This document shows positions 1 through 13,432 of a DNA stretch of 64,000 nucleotides, one piece after another. Both the position numbers and the translations under genes were made by a program. The stretch is from Cannabis sativa (Eukaryota; Streptophyta; Magnoliopsida; Rosales; Cannabaceae), in assembly GCF_029168945.1 (NCBI RefSeq), contig NC_083610.1, positions 76,499,580 through 76,563,579 on the forward strand, written 5' to 3'. The notes beneath the pieces were generated by a model, which had not been told where the DNA came from, made no database searches, and worked only from the letters and a program-made list of their open reading frames with translations. Positions within the stretch are counted from its first letter, which is position 1. The number at the start of each line of letters is the position of its first letter.

Positions 1-1665
1 TATGCTATGAGTGTCTTCCTTCTTCCATTGGAAACTTGTCAAGAGATTGAGAAGCTTATGGCTAACTTTTGGTGGAAAACTTCAAGTGCTAAAGGTCAAG
101 GAATCATATGGATGTCTTGGGATCGTATGGCAACTCCTAAACATTCTGGTGGTATGGGCTTCCGCCACTTACATGATTTTAATCTTGCGATGCTGGCCAA
201 ACAAGGGTGGCGGTTTCTTGTCTCCCCCACATCCCTTGCCAGCCGTGTGTTCCAAGCCAAGTACTATCCCAACTCTGATTTTCTTTCTGCAGAGCTTGGT
301 AACAACCCAAGTTTTGTTTGGCGTAGCATCTGGAGCGCACAAAGCTTGGTTAAATTGGGTTGTCAGCGAACCATTGGTAATGGAATGTCAACAAGTATCT
401 TGAAGCACCCTTGGCTCCCTGATCCCGTCAATCCTTTTGTGACATCCAATGCTCTCGGCCTCACTAACTACATGGTCAACTCTCTTATGGATATTCATGA
501 GATCTCTTGGGATATCCCCCTGGTTCAAGATATGTTTAATTCTCGAGATGCTCACTTGATCCTTGGAATCCCGTTGAGTGCTACACCAATTGAAGACTGT
601 TGGTCCTGGAGGGGTGAAAGATCTGGTTCCTTCTCTGTCCGTAGTGCCTATGATTTGCTGCAGATTAGTAAATATGGTCAGCAGAATCAACCAAACTCTG
701 GATTTTGGCACAGGTTCTGGCACCTTAAAATACCACCAAAAGTGAAGAACTTCATGTGGCGCGCTATCACCAATACTCTCCCCACATGTCTTGAACTGGC
801 TTCAAGGAATGTCGATCTATCCTCCTTGTGCCCTGTCTGCCATAATGCGGGTGAGACTGCTTCTCATGTGCTATTGAATTGCTCATTTGCTTTCAGTTGT
901 TGGGAGCGTTGTGGGTTCACCATCCAATCCGATACTTCATCAACTATTGGTTATTGGCTTGACTCTACATTCGCATTGTATGGTGATGATATAGCTTGCC
1001 GTGCCATCATGATCTGCTGGGCACTTTGTAAGTCTCGAAACAAGCTTGTTTGGGAGAAGAAGACTTCCGCTCCAACTCAAGTCATTCATTCAGCATGGAC
1101 TACACTTGACCACTGGCGTACTGCTCAAGATAAAACTAGTTTATTATCATTGTCACTCTTGCAACATGATAATAACATTGAGCGATGGACTAAACCCGAT
1201 TCTGACACAGTCAAGTTAAATGTTGATGGAGCGTTATTTGAGAGAGAAAGTGCTTATGGTTTCGGCATTGTTGCTCGAGATTCGACGGGCCACATTGTTG
1301 ATCTCCGAGCCACATATCAGGGAGGAAACTACCCAGCTGAGGTGGTTGAAGCTCTTGGCATCAAAGAAGCTCTAAGTTGGTTGAAGGACAAAGGATGGAA
1401 TAAAGTTGACATGGAAACTGATAGTATGGTAACGGTGCAAGCAATCTTTAGTAATCAAATTATGTCCTCTACTTTTGGTTTGGTTATTAGAGATTGTAAG
1501 AGTTTATTGTCAGTTTTAAATAATGTTAGTATTCGTTTTGTAAGACGATCAGCAAATCGCGTTGCCCACTTTGTTGCTAGGCGATCCCGATTTTTCTCTG
1601 ATCGTAGCATTCATAGGATTGATTTTCCTGATGAGCTTCTAGCTCTTATGTATGATGAATGCTAA
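1..1665 (+). CDS. LINE ORF2 C-terminal region: zf-RVT and RNase H domains (5' partial)
   Basis: An open frame runs in from the left edge and stops with TAA at 1663-1665, giving about 554 visible residues. No reverse transcriptase YxDD core is visible, so that domain must lie upstream. The segment starting GMGFRHLHDFNLAMLAKQGW is the usual stretch after RT in plant LINE proteins. The zf-RVT module follows at about residues 215-305, with FWHLKIPPKVKNFMWRA and a CPVCHNAGETASHVLLNC zinc-binding cluster. A ribonuclease H (RVT_3 type) lies at about 395-530: LNVDGALF carries the first Asp, AEVVEALGIKEAL the Glu and METDSM the next Asp. The RNase H would remove RNA from the cDNA hybrid. No stop or frameshift breaks the visible part, so this copy is young relative to the copia element it sits in. 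The first internal Met at position 7 is not the true start. Confidence 0.88.
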   Translation, partial: YAMSVFLLPLETCQEIEKLMANFWWKTSSAKGQGIIWMSWDRMATPKHSGGMGFRHLHDFNLAMLAKQGWRFLVSPTSLASRVFQAKYYPNSDFLSAELGNNPSFVWRSIWSAQSLVKLGCQRTIGNGMSTSILKHPWLPDPVNPFVTSNALGLTNYMVNSLMDIHEISWDIPLVQDMFNSRDAHLILGIPLSATPIEDCWSWRGERSGSFSVRSAYDLLQISKYGQQNQPNSGFWHRFWHLKIPPKVKNFMWRAITNTLPTCLELASRNVDLSSLCPVCHNAGETASHVLLNCSFAFSCWERCGFTIQSDTSSTIGYWLDSTFALYGDDIACRAIMICWALCKSRNKLVWEKKTSAPTQVIHSAWTTLDHWRTAQDKTSLLSLSLLQHDNNIERWTKPDSDTVKLNVDGALFERESAYGFGIVARDSTGHIVDLRATYQGGNYPAEVVEALGIKEALSWLKDKGWNKVDMETDSMVTVQAIFSNQIMSSTFGLVIRDCKSLLSVLNNVSIRFVRRSANRVAHFVARRSRFFSDRSIHRIDFPDELLALMYDEC

Positions 1666-1702
1666 ATTTCAATGAAGTTGATATTTCATTTAAAAAAAAA
1701 AA
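1..1702 (+). mobile_element. LINE (non-LTR retrotransposon), 3' part only
   Basis: The window opens inside a LINE. Its ORF2 tail ends at 1665, a short 3' UTR follows, and 11 A residues (1692-1702) form the poly(A) tail. Directly after the tail the sequence switches to the last 61 bp of a copia LTR. This matches target-primed insertion into that LTR. The LINE 5' half and the rest of the LTR lie upstream of the window, so no full target-site duplication can be read. Confidence 0.85.
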
Positions 1703-1763
1703 CACTTTTAGGAATATATTTAGATATGTTATATATATATTGAGTGTTTTATAAATCCAAACA
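1703..1763 (+). repeat. copia-1 5' LTR remnant (3' end only)
   Basis: The stretch beginning cacttttaggaatatattta matches the 3' LTR near 9738 (cacttttaagaatatattta). It ends in ACA two bases before the primer site. Upstream LTR sequence is replaced by the LINE tail. Confidence 0.75.
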
Positions 1764-1765
1764 AG

Positions 1766-1778
1766 TGGTATCAGAGCC
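1766..1778 (+). other. Primer-binding site, initiator tRNA-Met type
   Basis: TGGTATCAGAGCC is complementary to the 3' end of initiator tRNA-Met, the usual primer of plant LTR retrotransposons. Its place just after an LTR end confirms the start of copia-1 internal sequence. Confidence 0.9.
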
Positions 1779-2754
1779 ACTTTTTGCTAAATTGATTGAA
1801 GATCAGATGATTTTGTTTATAAAGTTTAGGAATTTCAAAATTAGGGATTATATCTTGAGTATCCTAAATTAGTTTTTGAGAATTTACGATAATAATGTTA
1901 TGATCTTGATCCGATTGAATTTTTTTAAGTGAGGATGGAATTCTTTTTGATTTTCATATCAAAGTATATAATTTAGTATTCATTTTTGGCTTCAGCTTCA
2001 GACTGGTATTTGTTTGAACAAACCACATACCTTATCATAGTATGCCTTATTGATGGATTTTATGTGGCAGTTGATTTTTTTTTTTATCTTAGATAAAATG
2101 AATATAAAACAAGTTATATATGAGTTTTCTTACCTTGGTAAGTGCTTTTGGTATAAAAGCTCAGCCCAGTATAATTTGTTTTGTTGTATTTTTTATTTTT
2201 TTTTTGGTAAGGGTTTCAGGTCCATTTATGCTGTTAGTTGATTGGTATATTTTTTTCAATTTGAATTCATTTTGAATTGTATGCTATTTCATTGTTATAT
2301 GTTATAGTATATATATTAGGATGCAGGTTTATATCTAATATTTTGAATAAATTAATTGAAACAATAGATCCCCAAAGTGACCTCTTTTATGTAGATTAAT
2401 TTTTTTAAAATATCAAGATGGTTGTGTGTTTGTAATTGATGCATATATTGACTAACCCAAAGGTAAGTGAATATTTTGCTATTTCAAACATACCTTTGGC
2501 AATAAATATATGACAATTATAAGGTATTTTGTGTGAACAATATGTTAGTCCAAAGATTAATCTATTGTTTGACACAGTTTTATTGTCAATGTTTGATTGC
2601 TACACTAAGAGTACTGCTTACAGTTAATATCACTGTCCAAAGACTTGATATTAATGTGTGTTTGGTATCTTGAGATGTGATTAACTAATTTTTGAATTTA
2701 TTATTTTATTATGCATATTTATGTGAGCGTGTTTTATATTTGTTCTATATTCAG
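1779..2754 (+). other. copia-1 untranslated leader
   Basis: This AT-rich, non-coding stretch lies between the primer site and gag. It contains several copies of a CCAAAG-type motif (near 2457, 2550 and 2637) and one inverted copy (near 2490). Related motifs occur in the leaders of the other two copia elements of the window. I see no ORF with family resemblance. Confidence 0.6.
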
Positions 2755-3036
2755 CTAGTTCATCTTTTGTTGCCTCAATATCTGCTAATATTAATTCTAT
2801 TCCTATGATTAAAGGGACCAATTTCAAGGATTGAAAAGGGAACTTACTTAAAGTTCTGGGGTGTATAGATTTAGACCATGCACTAAGGAATGAACAACTT
2901 GCACCCCTTACTAAGAAAAATTCCCATGATGATAAAAGGGAATTTGAGAGGTGGGATCGTTCAAATCTCATGAGTCTAATGATTATGAAACACAGCATTC
3001 CAAAAGCCTTTTGGGGCATAGAATCCGAAGGGGTTA
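2755..3036 (+). pseudogene. copia-1 gag, N-terminal part
   Basis: Reading in frame gives an Ala/Ser-rich start, then GTNFKD*KGNLLKVLGCIDLDHAL and REFERWDRSNLMSLMIMKHS, the typical copia gag opening (DUF4219/UBN2-like). A TGA replaces the expected Trp. The frame is cut at 3036 by a gypsy solo LTR and resumes at 5180. Gag would form the capsid of virus-like particles in the cytoplasm. Confidence 0.78.
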
Positions 3037-5179
<2,143 letters not shown>

Positions 5180-5685
5180 AGTCACTATGGTTAAGAATTT
5201 CCTTGAACAAATTGAGGGACGTTTTGCTAAAAACGATAAGGTTGAAATGACAACACTTCTTGGTTCTTTAATGAACATGAAGTATAAGGGTCAAGAAAAT
5301 GTAAGAGAGTACATTATGGAAATGCATCATATTATCCCAAGATTAAGGACACTTAAGATTGAGTTTTTTGATGATGTGCTTGTACTCATGATTTTGTTAA
5401 GGCTTCCTCCACAGTTTAACCAATTCAAAATTAGTTACAATAGTCAAAAGGAGAAATGGACTCTCAACAACCTCATTTCTCATTGTGTGCAAGAGAAAAA
5501 AAAGGTTGAAAAACGACAAAACTCAAAGTGCTCACTTGGCCACTACCCCTATGGATAAGGGCAAGTTAAGGAAATTTGAGAATGAAGTTGCTAAAGGTCC
5601 AGTTCAAAAGAAACAACAACATGATTCTAAGGGTTGTTTCTTTTGTAACCAACTTGTACATGTGAAGAAAGATTGTGCCAAATAG
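5180..5685 (+). pseudogene. copia-1 gag, C-terminal part with zinc knuckle
   Basis: The frame resumes after the solo LTR with VKNFLEQIEGRFAKNDK and continues through the UBN2-like core (YIMEMHHIIPRLRTLKIEF, LPPQFNQFKISYN, HCVQEKK). A frameshift near 5500 moves the reading to the next frame, where CFFCNQLVHVKKDC gives the CX2CX4HX4C zinc knuckle that binds element RNA. The knuckle has Leu-Val in place of the usual Gly before His. Stop at 5683-5685. Confidence 0.85.
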
Positions 5686-5721
5686 CACGCATGACGTGTA
5701 AAGAAAAGTATTAATCTTGCT

Positions 5722-6060
5722 TTGGTCTTTTCTGACGTTAATTTAGTTTCAGTACCTAGAAACACTTGGTGGATAGATTTTGGTGCTACTACTCACATAA
5801 GTGTTTTTATGCAGGGTTGCTTGAGCTACCGAAAGCCAAGTGATAGTGAAAGATACATCTTTGTAGGCGATGGACAATCGGTGGAAGTGGAAGCAATTGG
5901 GAATTTCAGATTGTTATTAGGAACTAGTTTTTATTTGGATTTGAAAGATACTTTTGTTATGTCATCTTTTAGACAGAATTTAGTTTCTGTTTCCTTGTTG
6001 GACAAATTTGGATATTGTTGTTCATATGAAAACAATCAGTTTATTTTTTCTTTAATTTAA
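5722..6060 (+). pseudogene. copia-1 aspartic protease region
   Basis: NTWWIDFGATTHIS is the copia protease active-site region. The conserved Asp-Ser-Gly triad reads Asp-Phe-Gly, so the catalytic motif is damaged. The rest (FVGDGQSVEVEAIGNFRLLL, RQNLVSVSLLDKFG) is typical and uninterrupted. The protease would cut the Gag-Pol polyprotein. The frame ends with TAA at 6058-6060. Confidence 0.85.
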
Positions 6061-7231
6061 ATGTTATTGGAATTGGTTATTTAAATGCTTATGACAATCT
6101 TTATTTGGTAGAAACAATTGCATCCTATAATGAAACCTTGCATGTGGAATCACGAGGTACTAAACGCAAATTAAATAAAGAAAATTCAGCGTCATTAAGG
6201 CATAAATGCTTAGGTCATATCTCAAGTGGTATAGAATTGAGCGTCTTGTGTCTGATGACATTTTAGAGTCTCTTGACTTCACATATTTCAATGCCTGTGT
6301 AGATTGTATCAAGGAAAAATAGACCAAAACTAAGAGATTAGGTGCCAATAGAGCTTCCGAAGTCTTATAATTGACTCACACAGATATTTGTGGGTCATTC
6401 CCTACGGAATCTTGGGATGGTCAATAATATTTTATATCATTCATAGACAATTACTCATGTTATGGGTACCTATATCTCATTCATGAAAAATCTCAGTCTG
6501 TGGACGTGTTCAAAGCTTACAAAACTGAAGTTGAGAATCAACTCAACAAAAAGATTAAGAACGTCAAATCTAATCGTGGTGGTGAGTACTACGATAGATA
6601 TGATGGATTAGGTGAACAACGTTCAAGACCATTTGTTAAATTCCTTGAGGAATATGGTATTGTCCCACAATACACCATGTCAGGATCACCTAGCATGAAT
6701 GGTGTTGTAGAGAGACAAAATAGGACTCTTAAGGATATGGTAAGGAGCATGATCGCTCATTCTACCTTACCTGAGTCCCTCTGGGGAGAAGCATTAAAGA
6801 CAACAACTTACATTCTGAATAGAGTACCAAGTAAAGCAGGTGCAAAGACACTTTATGAGCTTTGGATAGGTCGAAAGCCTAGTCTAAAGCATTTCCACAT
6901 TTGGGGATGTCCAGCTGAGGTAAGGCCTTATAGGCCACATGAAAATAAATTGGACTCCAAAACAGTTAGCAGCTACTTTATTGGTTACTCTGAGCGATCT
7001 AGGGGCTATAAATTTTATGATCTCACTGTCAAAAATATTTTTGAGACGGGAACTGCAACATTTTTTGAGGATGTTGAATTTGGGGGGAGAAATAAGGTTA
7101 GAGACATTGCTTTTGAGGAGGAATTGAATTCAAACTCGGTTCCTACTATCATTTTAGACAATGTTCACGCTCCTACACATGTCATAGATCAAGAAATTAA
7201 TCTGGAACCTCAACAAGATAATGTTGAATAA
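6061..7231 (+). pseudogene. copia-1 integrase (GAG_pre-integrase plus rve core)
   Basis: Stops and frameshifts break 6061-6500, where traces of the pre-integrase zinc domain (RHKCLGHISSG) and integrase start remain. From 6500 a 243-residue frame covers most of the catalytic core: [13 protein letters not shown], where the second catalytic Asp is replaced by Asn, then [22 protein letters not shown] with the catalytic Glu, and [19 protein letters not shown]. The protein would insert cDNA into chromosomes, but this copy lacks a catalytic Asp. Confidence 0.85.
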
Positions 7232-8462
7232 CTCCTGAGTCAAGATGAGGTTATTGTTCCAGAAGAACAAATTCAACACCTTTAAGAACAAGAGCCATTA
7301 AGGAGGTCAACAAGAGAGAGAAGAAATACTATTTCAGATGATTATTTTGTATTTCTTCAAGAACATGATGATAAAATTGGAATGATGGAAGATGATCCAA
7401 TCAACTTGCATCAGGCCATGAAAAGTTTTAACTCTCAAAAGTGGAATGATGCCATGAATGAAAAGAATAAGTCTATGCAAGACAATAAGGTTTGGGAAGT
7501 TGTCCCATTACCAGAAGGTATAAAACCAATTGGTTGTAAATGGATATTTAACACCAAGAAGGATGAATATGGTAATGTGGTGAGATTTAAGGCACGTCTA
7601 TACTCAGAAACAAGGCATTGATTAAACAAAGATTTTCTCTCTGATTTCATCGAAAGACTCTTTTAAGATATTATTGGCACTTGCTGCTCACTTTGATCTT
7701 GAGTTACATCAGATGGATATTAAAATAGCATTTCTCAATGGTGACATTGATTAGGCAATTTATATGGAGCAACCAAAAAACTTTGTGGTTAGTGATCCAA
7801 AGAATATGATTTGCAAATTAAAATGATCCATCTATAGACTCAAGCAAGCTTCTCGTCAATGGTATCGTAAGTTTCATCAAGTATTTATCTCATTTGATTT
7901 TGAGATGAATATTATTGATGATTGTGTATATCACAAGTTCGGTGGGAGTAAATACATATTTTCTGGTTCTATATGTCGATGACATATTACTTGCCGCTAA
8001 TGATGTAGGCTTATTGCACAAAACTAAGAGATTTCTAGCTAAGCAATTTGAGATGAAAGATCTTGGTGACACCTCTTTTGTTTTAGGAATTCAAATACAT
8101 CAAGATTGTTCTCAGGGTATTCTTGGATTATCACAAAAGAGCTATATCGATAAAGTACTCAAAAGATTTTGTAGACCAGGTGATACCTCTGTTGCTAAAG
8201 GAGACAAATTCAATCTTAGTCAATGCCCTAAAAGCAACCTTAAAATTCAAGAAATGAAAAAGATTCCCTATGCATCAGCTGTTGGGAGTCTAATGTATCT
8301 TCAGGTATGTACGCATCCAGATAATGCGTACATTATTAGGATGTTAGGTAGATATTTAAGCAACCCTAGTATGGACCATTGGATAGTAGCCAAGAGGGTT
8401 ATGAGGTATCTTCAGAGAATAAAAGATTACATGCTCGTACATACAGGAAGTCAGATCATTTA
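7232..8462 (+). pseudogene. copia-1 reverse transcriptase
   Basis: The RT start is seen as NDAMNEKNKSMQDNKVWEVV and GCKWIFNTKKDEYGNVVRFKARL (about 7440-7600), then a frameshift and stops up to about 7900. The catalytic palm motif FLVLYVDDILLAAND (YVDD) lies at about 7960-8005, followed by QFEMKDLGDTSFVLGIQI and AVGSLMYLQVCTHPD. The family is unmistakable and the gene is dead. Confidence 0.87.
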
Positions 8463-8935
8463 GAGGTTGTAGGGTATTCTGATTCTGATTTCGTTGGATG
8501 CCAAGATAGCAGAAGGTCTACATCAGGCTACATTTTTCTGTTTGCTGGAGGAGCTATATCTTAGAAAAGTGTCAAACAAACACTTATAACTTCTTCCACT
8601 ATGGCAGCAGAATTCGTACCGTGTTATGAGGCATCAAATCAGGGAATATGGTTGAGAAACTTTGTCACTAGGCTGTGTATCTTGGAGAAAGTAGAAAGAC
8701 TACTCAAGATATTTTGTGATAATAAATCAGTAGTGCTGTATTCCAATAACAATAGGAGTTCATCCAAGTCAAAGCATATTGACATAAAGTTCCTAGTTGT
8801 GAAAGAAAGAGTGTAGAGTGGACAAATATCCATAGAACACATTGGGACAAACTCCATGACAACGGATCCGCTCATAAAAGGATTACCACCCAAGGTCTTT
8901 CATGGGCACAATGCTCATATGAGTGTAGTATTGCT
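8463..8935 (+). pseudogene. copia-1 RNase H
   Basis: GYSDSDFVGCQDSRRSTSGYIF carries the first catalytic Asp of copia RNase H. After a stop near 8564 the frame continues as TMAAEFVPCYEASNQGIWL and IFCDNKSVVLYSNN (further acidic residues), ending KHIDIKFLVVKERV with a stop at 8814-8816. Remnants up to about 8935 match the usual copia C-terminus. Confidence 0.83.
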
Positions 8936-9340
8936 TGAGGATATCATAATTTAGTGATATAGTTTGTATTTTGTTTGCTTTATGTTTATTTAAGACATTT
9001 ATGTATTTAGTTATTTTTTGATCAAAAATAAAGTTTTCAGTTTATTCACTCTCTTTTATCATGTTTAAGTCTGACCTCACTTTAGTTTAAGGAGGAAATA
9101 ATTAGAAATATGCATGTTCAGTTCACATTGCGTGTAATTTCCATGCTACACATCTATGATTGATCTATGTCATTTGGCTATATTTGTATATGTGACAATT
9201 GATGGGTTTAGTCATGATTGATATGACGAAGCTTTGATCCTATATGAGTACAGTTGATGGACGAGATTGTTGTGAATACCTTTACATAATAGTAAATTTT
9301 GAGCTCATAAGGTTATACATTTATAAGGTAACATATATTG

Positions 9341-9774
9341 CCCAAGTGAGAGATTGTTGGATTAAAAATCTTATGGTGAACATATATGTATAATGTATAT
9401 GCTATTATAAAGTGTGATACAAAATTAAGTGACCAATTATGTTATGGGTATCAAAAGGGTATTAAATTGTCATGGAAATAATGTGTAAATACCATAAGTT
9501 AATTTATAATTTGTTGAGGGGCCAAATTATAAATACCCAAAACTCATTATATAATAAGCCTATAAATAGGTAGTGGTCCCACTTTAGGAAGATAGTGTAT
9601 TATTTGAAGATCATAACCTTCTCTGCAATCTCCAACAATGACTTCAGGTTAGTGCTTCTGCTCATCTTTTATCATCTTCTTCTTTAATTTAGCAAAGGTT
9701 TTATAGATTTATGATTTAGGGTTTTTTATATTAAAGCACTTTTAAGAATATATTTAAATATATGATATATATAT
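9341..9774 (+). repeat. copia-1 polypurine tract and 3' LTR
   Basis: CCCAAGTGAGAGAT (9341-9354) is the plus-strand primer. The LTR starts TGTTGGATTAAAAATC at 9355. A TATA box lies in gcctataaatagg near 9557-9569. The LTR runs to about 9774, where a MITE begins; the terminal 30 or so bases seen in the 5' remnant are not recognisable beyond it. Confidence 0.8.
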
Positions 9775-9952
9775 GGGTGCACTCTTAATGGGTATTACTC
9801 ATAAATGGGTAAAATTAGAAAAAAAAAATTGAGTTTTTATGCTTAATTTTTCATTATTCGTTATTAGATCAAAATTTGATGGTTGGATATTTTCAAAATT
9901 AATATTTATAGTTAAATTTATTTAGTAACCATGGGTAATACGAAGTATTCCA
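9775..9952. mobile_element. MITE, GGGTATTAC-terminus family, copy 1
   Basis: The ends form imperfect inverted repeats: GGGTGCACTCTTAATGGGTA at the left and GGGTAATACGAAGTATTCC at the right, flanked by TA-rich DNA. The interior (attcgttattagatcaaaat) is the reverse complement of the copy at 41748-41970, so the two are the same family in opposite orientation. There is no coding capacity. Confidence 0.7.
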
Positions 9953-10258
9953 TATATATTTATATTAAAAGAAAATTTGTTTGCCACCGGTGCCATTCTT
10001 TCTTATATATATATATGTATATATATTTAATTTTATGAGAAGTCTTGATATTTGAATTGTACCAATAGATATATTAGAAATATTAAGAGGTATTTTATGG
10101 TTCCAACTGTAAAACACAATAAAAGTTAATATATTTTTATGGTTGTAAATTAACATTGAATTCTATAAATTCAAATTAATAATAAAAAACTGTTAATGAA
10201 TTATACTGACCACATCAAAATAGTAATCACATAGATATTGTGTTATATAAATATATAG

Positions 10259-10289
<31 letters not shown>

Positions 10290-12582
10290 AAAATTTGGTC
10301 ATTAAATGAGGGAGAGACTGTACAGTTGAAGAATAGGCCATGAATGCATCCGCCTAGCTACACACAATAATAACTCCAACTTCCCACAATTGATTACACC
10401 ATATATCAAAAGAAGAAAAGAAAACTTATTAAAGCACTCAACACACACCCCTTCTCGAAACCATAATTACCACATCCATCTAATTACCAGAGCTGTGAAA
10501 ATTATATGATCATATAATTAATATGTATAATATATGTATATTTATATATACCTCTCTATATATATCTGTATATACGTACGTGCTTTTATTGCTCTCAACA
10601 CCCCCCTCGGCCATTAATTATTACTACTAGCAAAACTCATGCCCCCCACACTCTATATATATATATAATATGTATATTATTAGGGCCTTCTTGTAGGTCT
10701 GGTCTAGACCTTCATCTTATAAAATATGAAATTACACTGACACAGTAATACTATACGCACACTAAGTTCTTATATATGTCACGACTTGACTGAAAATGTT
10801 TACGCATGACGTATAATATGTACCATACATCATAGAAATTATAAACAATAAAACAGACATTAATTTTTAATATTTGACTTAGACAATTACTTGTTGTTTA
10901 AGTAACAAAACGACGTTAGTCGACGTAAACATATAGGTATTGATGCTTTTGCGTGATCAAATTCAGTACGTACTACTTCTACTTGTGATAATTTAATGCT
11001 GTGTAAATTAATGCTTTTCTGAACTTCAGAACATAATAAATTTGAATACATGATGTGCTTATTAATTATATAGCTCATTTTCTTTTTTGATAAAATGTTT
11101 TTCAAAGGGTATTAATTAATGTAGCTTATTAAATTTGATATATATTAATACTATCATCAGTGTGTGTTAGAATTTGATACATTATTATAAATAATGATCA
11201 TATTAACCACGTACTAATAATAATGTTTAATAATTCAAATTACGTACATGACGTAGTACTCCACACTTTTTCATGGTTTTTGTTTATTAAAACTAAAAAA
11301 TTTACCACAGGTAGTACTACAGATCGACGATGCTATTGCTAGCTAGCTTTCTTCAATTCAATGTTATATAATCAGCTAATTAATTAAAAAAGTAACAAAT
11401 AAAGCTGTAGTCGATCCATGGTTTCTCTATATAATAAATTTCTTTTATTGTTTAAATAATCTAACATGCACATAATAAGGATCAATATTCAATACAATTA
11501 TACATATGGGAATTAATTAGGAGGGTTCCGTAGCTAACCACACCTTTTAGAGGTCAGGGCTGGTCTTGAAATATGCATTAGGGTATATTAAAAAATACCT
11601 CTTTTATTTATCAATTAATTAAATCTACCTCTAATTTTATATTTAATTGAAACATACCACTTTTTATATGTATTGTACCTAAAATACCCTGATATAAGAG
11701 AGTTACATGGAGAGTATATTAAGGGGTAAAATCGGTAAAGTGTTTAAAAAAAGAGGTAAAAATAATAGGCTTTAAAAAAGAGGGTAAAAATAAAAAAGGA
11801 TAATATAAAAAAGATATAGAGTCTAATTTTCTCAAAAAAAATTTAGCCATTATGTAAAAGAAAATGAAGTATTTTTTAAAATTAATAAAAAAAAAATTGT
11901 TTAATTTTAAAAGAGAATTTTTTTATTGGACTTTTGGGTTAGGTAGTCCCTAAGCACAGATCCAATCTATCTATACCAGAGCTAAACTTACTAGCGGTGA
12001 CTGCTTATAATTAATTAGCTATATTTCTTAAAAACTATCACATTAGCACTTGATGCTTAATTGAGGTGAAGTTATTATATTAGGCACCGGTGTGCGTTGC
12101 TTTTTAGCATTTCTCTAACCAAATATATATAAATTGGCAGGGACCCTAAAATAGACTACACAGCTAATGACTTAAATACCACAAACTATTTTATCGCTAA
12201 TAGTCAAAATGAGTCTGGACATATAAAAAAATATTTTCCAAAATTAGAGGGTATTTTTGTCTTGTAGCCACCAAATTTGAAAAATGGTGATAATTAATAC
12301 GAAGAAATCTAAGGGAAAAATAAATATATATATTAAAGAGGGCTTGAAAGGAAGGAAGGGATGAGTTCAAGTTAGTAGTCTATCTACCTGCCTTCATTAA
12401 CTCATCTTGAATTCACTATTAAATGCAGAATTTAAGAATTCAAGGATGACCATTCAAACACCCCTCTCATCATCATCGTCATCACTTTCTTTCTTCTTTA
12501 CTGAATTGGTTTTCTTGGTCTGTTTTAATGCTCCCAACCCACCTCTTCTTCCTTTCATTTATGTTCTTGTTTCATCACTATA

Positions 12583-12640
<58 letters not shown>

Positions 12641-12778
12641 CGTATATATATATAGATCTTGGTAGAATTTCGCTTGTTTTTTTCCCTTATGCTATACAAA
12701 TCATTCTAAGTCTTCTATCTCTCTTAAGTTTCATTTCATTTTTCTAAGTGTTTATTAATGTTACATAATGTGACACTA
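9953..12778. other. Gene-free AT-rich DNA
   Basis: No ORF with family resemblance on either strand. TA-rich runs occur at about 10257-10290, 10540-10575 and 10655-10670. The end of a MITE with an AGCATTTCTC terminus is seen at 12105-12114, which resembles the element at 12788 inverted, but its other end is not found. The CT-rich stretch at 12460-12635 looks like a plant 5' UTR, yet no coding sequence follows. Confidence 0.6.
12585..12635. repeat. (CT)n microsatellite
   Basis: About 25 uninterrupted CT units in a CT-rich context. Confidence 0.93.
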
Positions 12779-12787
12779 ATTTGGTAC

Positions 12788-12975
12788 GAGAAATGCTAAA
12801 GGGCATCAGTAGTGCCTAGCACTCTCTTATGTGTCAGTATCGCTATTGGTCCAACTAAGTATCGGATCACACATAGTTTAATATAATAACTTTTAAGAAG
12901 TATCGCTAGCCAATCGCAACGTGACATATCGAGAAAGTGCTAGACACACCTGATGCATGCCTAATAACAATGCTC
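12788..12975. mobile_element. MITE with 9-bp target duplication (Mutator-like)
   Basis: A 188-bp foldback. The left end GAGAAATGCTAAAGGGCATC pairs with the reverse complement of the right end, GAGCATTGTTATTAGGCATG, and pairing continues through CTAGCACT...TCT inside. The flanks atttggtac (12779-12787) and atttagtac (12976-12984) match at 8 of 9 bases. A 9-bp duplication points to the Mutator superfamily. There is no ORF. Confidence 0.78.
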
Positions 12976-13432
12976 ATTTAGTACAGTTTAAGAGTCGAGG
13001 CAACAAGTACAAACACAAAAACGATTTAAAGACTTACATTAGAGTTAATATTTGTAGTAGTATCATTATTTTGGATTTCATCTAGCTTAAATTAATTAAA
13101 TAAATTTACATACTATAATTGTAAGGATTTTTTTTAATAGAAAAAAAAAATCAAAACGACAAAACTTGTTAGAGAGTCACACATTGTTAATTTGTGAAAA
13201 GATAATAGAATATATAAGATCCATCAGCTACTCCTCCTGATGGTTTGAGAATAAATTTGTATTTGTTTTCTTAAAAAAAAAATGGATATGTGGTTAATTG
13301 TTTGTTGTGGTAATGTAGTGAAGTAGTGATGTTGATGAGTAGTTGTTTATTTAGTATATGAAATTAGTTTGGCTTAGAAGAGAGAATTGTATGTAAAGTA
13401 GTAAGCTCTTATTGATAGTTTGGGACATTGGC

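Noticed and set aside
11540..11950. Possible hAT-type element starting near cagggctggtctt
   Set aside because: I could not pair the two ends or find an 8-bp duplication; the resemblance is too loose to report as a feature.
12460..12640. 5' UTR of a host gene
   Set aside because: CT-rich composition fits, but no ATG with a coding frame or splice structure follows in the next kilobase.
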